Below are positions 16,443-24,309 of a stretch of DNA of 37,641 nt, piece by piece. Within the stretch, counting starts at the first letter, position 1; each line of letters starts with the position of its first letter. The notes below the pieces were generated by a model, which did no database searches, had not been told where the DNA came from, and saw only the letters and a program-made list of their open reading frames with translations. The position numbers and the translations under genes are program-made. This DNA is from Lachnospiraceae bacterium (GTDB lineage: Bacteria; Bacillota; Clostridia; Lachnospirales; Lachnospiraceae): the NCBI GenBank assembly GCA_024681595.1, contig JAILAN010000041.1, positions 1 to 37,641 on the forward strand, written 5' to 3'.

Positions 16443-16931
16443 ATGAGTGATGTTATTAAGGTCGGAATGGCCGATTGGAAGATCTGTACCGGAGACGATG
16501 CGTTAACAACATTGGGTCTTGGATCATGCGTAGGAGTTGCAATAAGAGATCCGCAATCCGGTGTCGGGGGACTGGCTCATGTCATGCTTCCTGACAGCAA
16601 AGAGACCGAGAATAATTCCAACAGACCCAAGTTTGCTGACACAGGTATCACCGATATGGTGGCCGAGATGGTCAAAAAAGGCGCGAGCATAGCCAAGATG
16701 GTGGCTAAGATCGCAGGTGGGGCCCAGATGTTCGCATTCAGTTCAGCCAAGTCTGATATGGTGCGTGTGGGCGAGAGAAATGTTGAAGCGTGTAAAAAGA
16801 AACTGAAGGAACTGAAGATCCCGATCATTGCCGAGGATACTGGAGAGAATTACGGACGTACCGTAGTGTTCTATCCGGCAAGTGGTAACTATACCATAAA
16901 GTCAGTAGGAAAACCGGAGAAATCCATATGA
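16443..16931 (+). CDS. cheD: CheD, chemoreceptor glutamine deamidase
   Basis: A 162-residue protein with the CheD catalytic Cys C29 in LGLGSCVGVAI and His H46 in GLAHVMLP. It also has KFADTGI and a later KIAGGAQMF segment seen in the family. CheD deamidates receptor glutamines and is regulated by CheC. The ATG at 16443 follows a GGAG ribosome site (about 16429-16432). The end overlaps the next gene by 4 bases (ATGA). Confidence 0.96.
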   Translation: MSDVIKVGMADWKICTGDDALTTLGLGSCVGVAIRDPQSGVGGLAHVMLPDSKETENNSNRPKFADTGITDMVAEMVKKGASIAKMVAKIAGGAQMFAFSSAKSDMVRVGERNVEACKKKLKELKIPIIAEDTGENYGRTVVFYPASGNYTIKSVGKPEKSI

Positions 16932-17284
16932 ACAAGCACCGGCTTTTTGCTCCTTTCCTGACGCTTTTTGCGGTGGCCATAGCATATTTTACGATGCTGT
17001 GGTTTGGCTATCAGCTAAAGGAAATGCTGATAATAATGCTGGTGGTCCTCATAGTCTTTTATGCAGCAGGATCTCTGATACAGAGGAGGATCAATAAGTT
17101 TGTTTTTGAGAATGAGGAGAAACTCCGTTTAGAGGAAGAAGAAAACGGAGCCGTTATAGAAAAAGACGCACAGGATGATTCCGAAGAGGAGTCGGGCGAG
17201 GAAGAAGAATACACACTTCCACCGCTTACCGGTGCACAGCCGGCTCGTCCGGGCGAGAGCGACGACGACGGCTTTTCATCATAA
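16928..17284 (+). CDS. Small membrane protein with acidic tail, unknown function
   Basis: 118 residues. Two hydrophobic helices (about 8-27 and 32-51) form a hairpin, then RRINKF, then a tail very rich in Glu and Asp (about 60-90) ending in Pro/Gly/Ser/Asp-rich sequence. The topology predicts an inner-membrane hairpin with a negatively charged cytoplasmic tail, since the basic RRINK follows the second helix. It overlaps cheD by 4 bases and precedes fliA by 17, so it is co-expressed with the chemotaxis genes. I do not recognise a named family. A role near the motor or the chemoreceptor array is only a guess from context. Confidence 0.8.
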   Translation: MNKHRLFAPFLTLFAVAIAYFTMLWFGYQLKEMLIIMLVVLIVFYAAGSLIQRRINKFVFENEEKLRLEEEENGAVIEKDAQDDSEEESGEEEEYTLPPLTGAQPARPGESDDDGFSS

Positions 17285-17301
17285 TGGTTTTGGAGGGGTG
17301 A

Positions 17302-18066
17302 ATGAACGAGGCACAAAGAACCAAGCTTTGGTCAGACTATACTCGTACCAAATCACCGGACTTAAGAGAACAACTGATATTGGAGTACGCTCCGCTGGTT
17401 AAACTGGTCGCGGGGCGCCTTAGCATGTATTTGGGGTATAATGTCGAATATGAGGATCTGTGCAGTTACGGCATATTCGGACTGATCGATGCGATAGACA
17501 AATTCGATGCGATGAAGGACGTTAAATTCGAAACATATGCCAGTCTTCGTATACGAGGCTCGATTCTCGACCAGATCAGAAAAATGGACTGGATCCCCAG
17601 AACCATCAGACAGCGCCAGCGCAAGATCGATCAGGTCATGCACGAGATCGAGTCTACAAAGGGCAGACCCGCATCCGATGAAGAGATCGCATCTGCATTG
17701 GGAATCTCCGATGAGGATTATGCCGAATGGCAGTCCCAGATGAAGATAACGGGCGTCGTATCGCTTGATGAATTCATGGAAACCGGTGCAGAGGTGCCGG
17801 CAGACCAGAGGACCCAGTATCGCTTCGACGGACCGGAAGAGGTCATCGAGAAAACAGAACTTAAAGAAAAGCTTAAGGAGGCGCTTAGCCTTCTTACTGA
17901 AAAGGAACAGCTGGTCATAACCATGTATTACTACGAGGATATGACCTTAAAGGAAATAGCTGCCGTCATGGATGTTTCTGAGTCAAGGGTATCTCAGCTT
18001 CACACCAAGGCGCTGGCAAAAATGAAAACAAAAATGGGGAATTACATGGGGGTATTTTCTGCGTGA
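17302..18066 (+). CDS. fliA: FliA/SigD, flagellar sigma-28 factor
   Basis: A 254-residue sigma-70 family factor of the FliA/WhiG/SigD type. Region 2 includes EYAPLVKLVAGRLS and EDLCSYGIFGLIDAIDKFD, then the RIRGSILDQIRKMDWIPR segment typical of the group. Region 3 has RPASDEEIASALGIS. The region 4 HTH is at about 215-245 (MTLKEIAAVMDVSESRVSQL). It should direct late flagellar genes such as flagellin, none of which is in the window. The last bases overlap the next gene (GTGA). Confidence 0.96.
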   Translation: MNEAQRTKLWSDYTRTKSPDLREQLILEYAPLVKLVAGRLSMYLGYNVEYEDLCSYGIFGLIDAIDKFDAMKDVKFETYASLRIRGSILDQIRKMDWIPRTIRQRQRKIDQVMHEIESTKGRPASDEEIASALGISDEDYAEWQSQMKITGVVSLDEFMETGAEVPADQRTQYRFDGPEEVIEKTELKEKLKEALSLLTEKEQLVITMYYYEDMTLKEIAAVMDVSESRVSQLHTKALAKMKTKMGNYMGVFSA

Positions 18067-19664
18067 GAAACGGCTACTTTCAAATCGGTTGCACACCTAA
18101 CGGTACTATTCTAAAGGTATTCAAGCCACAGGATGGCGGAATTCCGCTTGATCCCAAGGACATCACGGATTATCTGTCAAATCATCAGGTCATGTATTCT
18201 GCGCCCGCTATCAATCAGGGCTTAAATGAACTTGCCACTTCTGAAAAAGACAACCATCTGATCCTGCTTAACAAGGATCTTATAAACGAGATAGATGAGA
18301 GTTATGTACTTCGTTCCTCATCCGACAAAATGACCCTGACAGCGAGGTTCTATCCTCCTTCGTTGAAGGGCCGTCGTCTTCCTGCGGCCGAGATAATGAA
18401 CGACCTGGCTTTTAAAGGCGTTAAATTCGGCATCAAAGAGGATGTCATCGAGAAATTTGTTAAGGAGCCCCGGTATTGTGAGGATATAGTCATTGCCGAG
18501 GGACAGCCGGTCGTCCAGGGTGAACATGCCAGGATAGAGTATTATTTTGAAACAGAATTAAGCACCAAGCCTGCACTTTCCGAGGACGGCTCCGTAGATT
18601 TCTTTAATCTTAAGACGTTCACGCAGTGCAAACAGGGTGATGTACTGGCCAAGCTTTTCCCTGCCAAACCCGGAATCCCGGGAACCACTGTTTTCGGAGA
18701 ACCTATAAAACCGCTTGACGTTAAGAAAGCGATCATAAAGTATGGACGCAATCTGTCGCTGTCCGAGGATGGCAGAATACTTACAGCAGATATAAACGGA
18801 CACGTTTCCCTGGTTGAAGATAAAGTATTTCTGTCTGATGTGATGGAACTTGATAATGTCAATACTTCGACCGGAAACATAGAATATGAGGGCAGTGTAG
18901 TGATCCTTGGTAACGTGGTGGAAAATTTCTCCGTTAAGGCCAAGGGAACTATAGAAGTAAGAGGTGTTGTTGAAGGAGCGTACCTTGAATCCGAATCGGA
19001 TATCATCATTGCCCGCGGAATGAACGGAATGGGCAAGGGTGTTCTTAAGGCAGGCAATAATGTTATTGCCAAGTTCCTTGAAAATGCCGACGTTACGGCC
19101 GGAGGATATGTTGCGACAGACTCGATCCTTCACTGTAATGTAAGTGCCGGGACTGAGATCACTGTATCCGGCAAGAGAGGGTTCATCACCGGAGGCCACG
19201 TTACTGCCAGAAATCTGGTATCGGTTAAGACTCTGGGTTCCGATATGGGTGCGGATACGATCGTTGAAGTAGGTATAGATCCTAAGATAAAGGCACGTAT
19301 CCAGGAGATACAGAAGAAAGTACAGGAGAACAAAAAGGCACTGGAGCAGTCAGAACCGGTTCTGGCTAACTTTGTTCAGAAGATGCAAAGCGGCAAGCCT
19401 CTATCCATGGATCAGAAGCTGTACATGCAGAATATACTCCAGGAGAGTAAGGAAAAGAAGGTTGAGCTGGATGAACTCACCAAGGAATACGATTCGTATC
19501 AGGATATCATTGAAAGTTCCGGAGATTCCAAAGTGGTTGTTACCGGAGATGTATACGCCGGGACCAAGATATGCATATCCGATGTTTCAATGGTTGTTAA
19601 GACGACCATGACATATTGCCAGTTTAAAAAGGTGGACGGAGACGTTAAGATGGTTGCACTTTAA
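18063..19664 (+). CDS. FapA-family (DUF342) protein
   Basis: 533 residues. The N-terminal third is a mixed domain, the middle (about 180-400) has the glycine- and valine-rich right-handed beta-helix repeats of DUF342/FapA (for example GNVVENFSVKAKGTIEVRGVVEGA), and residues about 400-490 form a long charged coiled coil. The start is GTG 18063, overlapping the fliA stop by 4 bases. Proteins of this family occur in flagellar and polar-organelle clusters. A cytoskeletal or polymer-forming role (bactofilin-like fold) has been proposed, but the function here is not known. Co-translation with the sigma factor ties it to motility. Confidence 0.85.
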   Translation: MRNGYFQIGCTPNGTILKVFKPQDGGIPLDPKDITDYLSNHQVMYSAPAINQGLNELATSEKDNHLILLNKDLINEIDESYVLRSSSDKMTLTARFYPPSLKGRRLPAAEIMNDLAFKGVKFGIKEDVIEKFVKEPRYCEDIVIAEGQPVVQGEHARIEYYFETELSTKPALSEDGSVDFFNLKTFTQCKQGDVLAKLFPAKPGIPGTTVFGEPIKPLDVKKAIIKYGRNLSLSEDGRILTADINGHVSLVEDKVFLSDVMELDNVNTSTGNIEYEGSVVILGNVVENFSVKAKGTIEVRGVVEGAYLESESDIIIARGMNGMGKGVLKAGNNVIAKFLENADVTAGGYVATDSILHCNVSAGTEITVSGKRGFITGGHVTARNLVSVKTLGSDMGADTIVEVGIDPKIKARIQEIQKKVQENKKALEQSEPVLANFVQKMQSGKPLSMDQKLYMQNILQESKEKKVELDELTKEYDSYQDIIESSGDSKVVVTGDVYAGTKICISDVSMVVKTTMTYCQFKKVDGDVKMVAL

Positions 19665-19679
19665 AAGGGGAGTAAGCAT

Positions 19680-19997
19680 ATGACGATTTCGAGGGTTGAA
19701 CTGCAGGGACAGATAATGCATGCTCAGGATTATACGAGCATCAAGCATCATGAAGATCAGCATTCCTCCGTGGTCCAGAATCAGATGACCGAGCTGGGGG
19801 ATAAAGCGGTCGATCTTAAGATGCACCATGTAAACGACACGGAGCATACCGAGAATCGGGAAAAGAATTTCGATGCGAAGGAACAGGGCTCCAATCAGTA
19901 TACCGGCGATGGCGGAGCCAATCGCCACAAAAAACAGGAAAGTGACGGGAAAGTCATTTTAAAGACTCCCGAGCATGGGTTTGATTTAAAAATATGA
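19680..19997 (+). CDS. Small hydrophilic protein of the flagellar cluster, unknown function
   Basis: 105 residues, soluble, very polar, rich in His, Gln, Lys and Asp, with no membrane helix and no Cys. The N-terminus (ISRVELQGQIMHAQDYTSIKH) looks helical, while the rest appears largely disordered apart from a short end (VILKTPEHGFDLKI). ATG 19680 has a good AAAAGGGGA ribosome site. It overlaps the next gene by 4 bases (ATGA). Similar small proteins follow the DUF342 gene in other Lachnospiraceae flagellar clusters as far as I recall. I assign no function. Confidence 0.75.
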   Translation: MTISRVELQGQIMHAQDYTSIKHHEDQHSSVVQNQMTELGDKAVDLKMHHVNDTEHTENREKNFDAKEQGSNQYTGDGGANRHKKQESDGKVILKTPEHGFDLKI

Positions 19998-21043
19998 CTA
20001 TAGGATATATTCTACTCGTACTGGGTATCATCGTATTCGTTCTCAGCTTCGTGATCCCGGTTAAAACTCAGGATGAAAAAGCTGCCGAATTCAGCGAGGA
20101 AATGATCAAAGATATGGTCGGCAAAGAGGTTGAATCTGCCAAAGGACAGATCACCGATATAGTCGATGAGACCATTACCTACGCCATGGAAAAGACGGAA
20201 CGTTCAATGGACAGGATAACCAACGAAAAGATGCTGGCTGTCAATGAATATTCCGATACGGTGCTTCAGGAGATAAACAAGAACCACCAGGAAGTGGTTT
20301 TTCTTTATGATATGCTGAACGACAAGCACGAGAACCTGAAAAACACCGTTTCCGAGGTGGAAAAGACCGCTTCTGAGGTCAAGCAGGCGGTTAGAGATGC
20401 GGAGCTGACTGCCAAAGAGACGAGCCGTCAGGCCATGGAAGCCAAAGAAGCAGCCATTGAGGCTAACGCCAGTGCCGCCAAAGCAGCCGATGCCAGCGCT
20501 GCCAAAGCGGAAAATGACTTTGTCCCGGGGCTTTCTGCCATGATCTCGGATATCCAGACTCCCGCCTCTTCGGAACGAGAGCCGGCTTCGGCGCCCGTTG
20601 CAGAAAATAACGGCAGGATGTCTGCCATCGACAGACTTCGTATGGTATCCGAAGCATCAGGTGAATCTGCGGAGGATGAAGCGCCCGAAGAGGATGAGAC
20701 CAGACCTAAATCTGCCAGAAAGAGGCGTACGACCAAGCCAAAGGTACGTGAAGAAGCTGTTATTCTGGGCAGTGATGAAAATGAGGAAGCAGGCCTTTGG
20801 AATAATGGCCTTGAGATAGTTAAAACAGAAGAATCATCGGATAGCTTTACACCCCGCGATCCCTCTGAGGTACCAAATCTTAACCTTGGAGATAATCCTA
20901 TGGGATACAGCGGTGGCAGAAATAAAAATGAACAGATACTGGAGCTTCACGCCGCCGGTAAATCCAATATGGCCATAGCAAAAGAGCTGGGCCTTGGTAT
21001 CGGTGAGGTCAAGCTGGTGATAGATCTTTTTGAAGGAATGTAA
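19994..21043 (+). CDS. Membrane-anchored coiled-coil protein with C-terminal HTH-like segment (DUF6115-like)
   Basis: 349 residues. One N-terminal transmembrane helix (about 3-22) is followed by a long helical region (about 30-180) with heptad-like alternation and an Ala/Glu/Lys-rich stretch, so a coiled coil is likely. Residues about 185-300 are low-complexity, acidic and Ser/Pro-rich, with the basic patch ARKRRTTKPK. The last 40 residues (NEQILELHAAGKSNMAIAKEL onward) look like a small helix-turn-helix of the sigma-region-4 type. An HTH-like end on a membrane coiled coil is odd. It may bind protein rather than DNA. The overlap with both neighbours places it in the motility operon. Confidence 0.8.
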   Translation: MTIGYILLVLGIIVFVLSFVIPVKTQDEKAAEFSEEMIKDMVGKEVESAKGQITDIVDETITYAMEKTERSMDRITNEKMLAVNEYSDTVLQEINKNHQEVVFLYDMLNDKHENLKNTVSEVEKTASEVKQAVRDAELTAKETSRQAMEAKEAAIEANASAAKAADASAAKAENDFVPGLSAMISDIQTPASSEREPASAPVAENNGRMSAIDRLRMVSEASGESAEDEAPEEDETRPKSARKRRTTKPKVREEAVILGSDENEEAGLWNNGLEIVKTEESSDSFTPRDPSEVPNLNLGDNPMGYSGGRNKNEQILELHAAGKSNMAIAKELGLGIGEVKLVIDLFEGM

Positions 21044-21736
21044 ATGAATCTCAAGTTTTATTTAAGAGGCCTGGGTATCGGGATAGTTGTTACGGCCATT
21101 ATCATGCTGGTGATAGCTTCCCGCCTTCACAAGCCCTTAAGTGATGAAGAAATTAAACAAAGAGCCGGAGCGCTTGGAATGGTTGAAGCAGACGGCAAAC
21201 TGACAGATGTTCTCATACAGAACAATGCTGCATCCGGTCAGGGTCAGACTGAGGCAGATGCGACATCTTCAGATGACGGATCCGGCGAGGTAAACAACGA
21301 AAAACTCGATGAGATAGAACAGCTGGTAGAGGATGCAGATGCATATCTTGAAGAGAAGAACAGTGTCGATCACGAGTATGTTCCGAATACGGACAGTGAA
21401 GAACAATCCGAACCTGAAGCAACTCCGGAACCGACCCCTGAGCCGACTCCCGAACCGACACCTGAGCCCACTCCTGAGCCTGCGAGTGTTACCACAAATG
21501 AACTCGCCGGGGACAGTTCCACAGTTTCCCAGAGCGGCAGTTTTGTGATCAGCAAGGGCGAGGATTCATTTACCATAGCTCAGCATCTTGAGAGTGCAGG
21601 ATATATCAGCGATGCCCGCTCCTTTGACACATACCTTTGCCAGAACGGATATGACAGAAAGTTAAGTGCCGGAACCTATGATATTAAGAGCGGAATAACA
21701 CGAGAGGAACTGGCCGATCTGTTAGTCAGAAAATAG
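21044..21736 (+). CDS. Single-span membrane protein with Pro-Thr-Glu repeat and MltG/YceG-like C-terminal segment
   Basis: 230 residues. It has a transmembrane helix at about 9-28, an acidic linker, then about five EPTP units (residues about 123-146), which probably make a stiff extended arm outside the membrane. The last 60 residues (SGSFVISKGEDSFTIAQHLESAGYI and following) resemble the small N-terminal LysM-like domain of MltG/YceG endolytic transglycosylases (GxSxxxIAxxLxxxGxI pattern). The catalytic domain is absent. It could bind the cell wall or sit at the base of the flagellum, but this is inference. The ATG directly follows the preceding stop. It is the last gene of the motility cluster. 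Confidence 0.8.
   Translation: MNLKFYLRGLGIGIVVTAIIMLVIASRLHKPLSDEEIKQRAGALGMVEADGKLTDVLIQNNAASGQGQTEADATSSDDGSGEVNNEKLDEIEQLVEDADAYLEEKNSVDHEYVPNTDSEEQSEPEATPEPTPEPTPEPTPEPTPEPASVTTNELAGDSSTVSQSGSFVISKGEDSFTIAQHLESAGYISDARSFDTYLCQNGYDRKLSAGTYDIKSGITREELADLLVRK
21410..21482 (+). repeat. 12-base in-frame repeat coding EPTP units
   Basis: Six degenerate tandem units of 12 bases encode the Glu-Pro-Thr-Pro arm of the gene at 21044. The units differ mostly at third codon positions while keeping the protein repeat, which points to selection on the protein rather than very recent slippage. Confidence 0.85.
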
Positions 21737-21758
21737 GACAGAACAAATTATGAATAAA

Positions 21759-21790
21759 AAACAAAACCTTGCTGATGCAAGGTTTTGTTT
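21759..21790. terminator. Bidirectional rho-independent terminator between the motility cluster and tRNA-Pro
   Basis: A perfect 14-bp stem (21759-21772 with 21777-21790) has a 4-base loop. Read on the minus strand it is followed by a T-run (from the A-run at 21756-21760), so it terminates the tRNA transcript. On the plus strand the stem itself ends in TTT, which gives a weaker end for the motility operon. Confidence 0.85.
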
Positions 21791-21799
21791 AAGAATAAG

Positions 21800-21872
21800 T
21801 CGGAGTGACAAGACTTGAACTTGCGGCCTCTTCGTCCCTAACGAAGCGCTCTACCACCTGAGCCACACCCCG
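21800..21872 (-). tRNA. tRNA-Pro (anticodon AGG)
   Basis: On the minus strand 73 bases fold as a full cloverleaf. The acceptor stem is CGGGGUG with CACUCCG, with discriminator A73. The D-arm is GCUC/GAGC, the anticodon stem CUUCG/CGAAG, and the loop UUAGGGA, which gives anticodon AGG with G37 as usual for proline. The T-arm is GCAAG/CUUGU with loop UUCAAGU. No CCA is encoded. A34 is uncommon in bacterial proline tRNAs, where UGG or GGG is usual. Elements match known Firmicutes tRNA-Pro well, so the amino acid call is secure. Confidence 0.93.
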
Positions 21873-21885
21873 AAACGCAAGTTTC

Positions 21886-21914
21886 ATTATATATGCAAGT
21901 AAATGTTTTTGCAA
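21886..21914 (-). promoter_or_regulatory. Promoter of tRNA-Pro
   Basis: Minus strand: -35 TTGCAA (21909-21914), 17-base spacer, perfect -10 TATAAT (21886-21891). Transcription would start near 21879, seven bases before the tRNA. The -35 hexamer is its own reverse complement. Confidence 0.85.
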
Positions 21915-21944
21915 CACTTTTTTATATGATATTGGAGGAACCAA

Positions 21945-23123
21945 ATGGATTACGGCAAGATAGCACTTGAAAAGCACAAAGAGTGGAAGGGTAAACTGGA
22001 GATACGTCCCAGAGCGGATGTAGACAGTTCCGAAGCACTGAGCATCGCATATACACCCGGAGTTGCAACTCCGTGCCTGGAGATACAAAAGAATATCGAT
22101 CTGAGTTATGAACTTACCAGGAGATGGAACACCGTAGCGGTAGTAACTGACGGAACTGCTGTCCTGGGACTCGGAGATATAGGGCCGGAGGCCGGCATGC
22201 CTGTAATGGAGGGTAAATGTGTCCTTTTTAAAGCCTTCGGTGATGTTGATGCGATACCGCTTTGCATAAGATCCAAGGATGTTGACGAGATAGTCAACAC
22301 AGTAAAGCTCCTTGCCGGTTCATTCGGCGGAGTGAACCTTGAAGATATTTCTGCTCCCAGATGCTTCGAGATAGAAAAGAGACTCAAGGAGTGCTGCGAT
22401 ATACCGATATTCCACGATGATCAGCATGGAACTGCAGTCATTACACTGGCAGGTCTTATGAATGCTCTTAAGGTTGTCGGTAAGAAGATCGAAGATATCA
22501 GGATCGTCACATCAGGTGCCGGAGCAGCCGGAATAGCTATAATAAAGCTCCTAATGGCGATGGGCCTTAAGAACGTTATTATGACCGACAGAAAGGGAGC
22601 GATCTACGAGGGCCGCGAAGGCTTAAATCCCATAAAAGAAGAGATGGCAAGGATCACCAATCCGGAGAGGTGCAGCGGATCACTTGCTGATGTTATCAAA
22701 GGTGCTGATGTATTTATCGGAGTATCCGCTCCCGGAACCCTGACCAAGGACATGGTAAGGACCATGGCAAAGGACCCTATAGTATTTGCCTGTGCGAATC
22801 CTACTCCCGAGATATTCCCCGATGAGGCCAAAGAAGCCGGAGCCGCAGTAGTATCGACCGGACGAAGCGACTATCCGAATCAGGTAAACAATGTCCTGTG
22901 CTTCCCGGGTATATTCAGGGGAGCCCTGGATGTCAGAGCCAGGGATATCAACGATGAAATGAAGATAGCAGCAGCCAAAGCACTGGCAGGACTTATACCG
23001 GACAGTGAGCTTTCCGCAGAGAATATCCTGCCCAAGGCATTTGATCCCAGGGTAAAGGATGCGGTTGCGAAAGCTGCCGCAGAAGCAGCCATAAAAAGCG
23101 GTGTAGCCAGAATAAAGGGATAA
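21945..23123 (+). CDS. Malic enzyme, NAD(P)-dependent (oxaloacetate-decarboxylating)
   Basis: A 392-residue short bacterial malic enzyme without a phosphotransacetylase-like tail. It has YTPGVATPCLEI (Y36), the TDGTAVLGLGDIGPEAGMPVMEGK segment with K91, and metal-binding ED at 133-134. FHDDQHGTA follows at 156-164, then the dinucleotide site SGAGAAGIAI (190-199). It converts malate to pyruvate and CO2 while reducing NAD or NADP; the cofactor cannot be told with confidence here. ATG 21945 follows a TTGGAGGAA ribosome site. The next gene starts 31 bases on with no terminator between, so co-transcription is possible. It has no evident functional link to the motility genes. Confidence 0.96.
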   Translation: MDYGKIALEKHKEWKGKLEIRPRADVDSSEALSIAYTPGVATPCLEIQKNIDLSYELTRRWNTVAVVTDGTAVLGLGDIGPEAGMPVMEGKCVLFKAFGDVDAIPLCIRSKDVDEIVNTVKLLAGSFGGVNLEDISAPRCFEIEKRLKECCDIPIFHDDQHGTAVITLAGLMNALKVVGKKIEDIRIVTSGAGAAGIAIIKLLMAMGLKNVIMTDRKGAIYEGREGLNPIKEEMARITNPERCSGSLADVIKGADVFIGVSAPGTLTKDMVRTMAKDPIVFACANPTPEIFPDEAKEAGAAVVSTGRSDYPNQVNNVLCFPGIFRGALDVRARDINDEMKIAAAKALAGLIPDSELSAENILPKAFDPRVKDAVAKAAAEAAIKSGVARIKG

Positions 23124-23154
23124 TTGATCGACCAAAGGCTTTGAGGGGGAGCAG

Positions 23155-24303
23155 ATGTCATCTTCGATAAATCTTGTTGCCGTATATATAGCAGATCTGA
23201 TCGGTGTTCTGCTGCTGGGCATAGTCCTTTTGACTAAAGGATGGAACCTTCCTACGCGACGCAATGAAAGTATCGTTTTGTGTATACTGATATGTGCCAC
23301 TTTGATCGACTGCCTCGTTGATCCGTTTGTGTTTGCCGCAGACGGAAGACCCGGGAGCTTCAACCGGTTTCTGGCAGTATTCGGCAATTCGATTCTTTAT
23401 ATCTATAATCTGATCGTGGGTACGGGTACGCTCGCACTCATAGTGATGCATGTTAAAAAGAAGATATCACGTTTCCATCACATCATTGTATGGATCATCA
23501 CGATAATCGAGATAACACTCATTGTCGTGAATTTCTTCTACCCCATAGTTTATACGGTAGATGAGAATAACGTATACAGCCGCGGACCGTGTTACTATGT
23601 ATATATAGCCGCTGCCTTCTATCTGCTGGGATATGCTCTTTTCGTATATCTCAGCGCCAGGTTTAAGGATGACTCGGTAAGATACTTTCCGGTATGGCAG
23701 TTTGTCCTGCCGATATCCGTGGGAGTGACCATACAGACAATGTTTTACGGAATATCCGTCCAGCCGGTGAGCTTTGCGGTTGCATTCTGCAGTCTGCTCA
23801 TCTGTCTGCAGAACGAGTGCATATATTTTGACAAACTGACCGGTGTGTATAACAGATACGAGCTTGAAAAGATCCTGCGCCAGTATTCAGGAAGAAAGAT
23901 AACCAGGATAGGCGCCATCATGCTCGACATGAACGATTTTAAGTCCATAAACGATAATTACTCCCACGAGGAGGGTGACAGTGCCCTGGTGGCCATGGCA
24001 AATATACTTCTTGAGACCGTTCAGAATAAGGGAACGATCATCAGGTATGCGGGGGATGAATTCGTGATCATTATTACCAAGATCACTGAGGACACCCTGA
24101 ACGAGTGCTGCAACAGCATCAGACAAAAGATCAGTGACTATAACGAATCCTCAGGAAAGCCATATAAACTGTCCGCAGCTTTAGGCTCAGATATCTTTGA
24201 ACTGGGAAAAGACTGCAGCGTTGATTTCCTCTCCAGGATAGATACGCTGATGTACGAAGATAAAAAGGAATACTACGTTCGCCATGACAGAAGAAAGGGC
24301 TGA
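23155..24303 (+). CDS. Membrane diguanylate cyclase (AGDEF motif)
   Basis: 382 residues. The N-terminal half has about seven hydrophobic helices (residues about 5-215), a seven-helix sensor-like module. The C-terminal half is a GGDEF domain with DKLTGVYNRYELE at 226-238 and metal-binding D258 in MLDMNDFKSIND. The active-site motif is AGDEF at 299-303, a permitted variant. The RXXD inhibitory site expected five residues before the motif is absent, so product inhibition by that route is not expected. It is predicted to make c-di-GMP in response to a membrane signal. The PilZ protein at 11689 is a plausible target. ATG 23155 has a GAGGGGGAG ribosome site. Confidence 0.92.
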   Translation: MSSSINLVAVYIADLIGVLLLGIVLLTKGWNLPTRRNESIVLCILICATLIDCLVDPFVFAADGRPGSFNRFLAVFGNSILYIYNLIVGTGTLALIVMHVKKKISRFHHIIVWIITIIEITLIVVNFFYPIVYTVDENNVYSRGPCYYVYIAAAFYLLGYALFVYLSARFKDDSVRYFPVWQFVLPISVGVTIQTMFYGISVQPVSFAVAFCSLLICLQNECIYFDKLTGVYNRYELEKILRQYSGRKITRIGAIMLDMNDFKSINDNYSHEEGDSALVAMANILLETVQNKGTIIRYAGDEFVIIITKITEDTLNECCNSIRQKISDYNESSGKPYKLSAALGSDIFELGKDCSVDFLSRIDTLMYEDKKEYYVRHDRRKG

Positions 24304-24309
24304 TGTATT

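Noticed and set aside
18558-19199. Minus-strand frame of 213 codons opposite the DUF342 gene
   Set aside because: It is a shadow of a real gene, lacks a ribosome site and shows no domain.
22680-23387. Minus-strand frame of 235 codons opposite malic enzyme
   Set aside because: It is antisense to well-conserved coding sequence and has no recognisable protein features.
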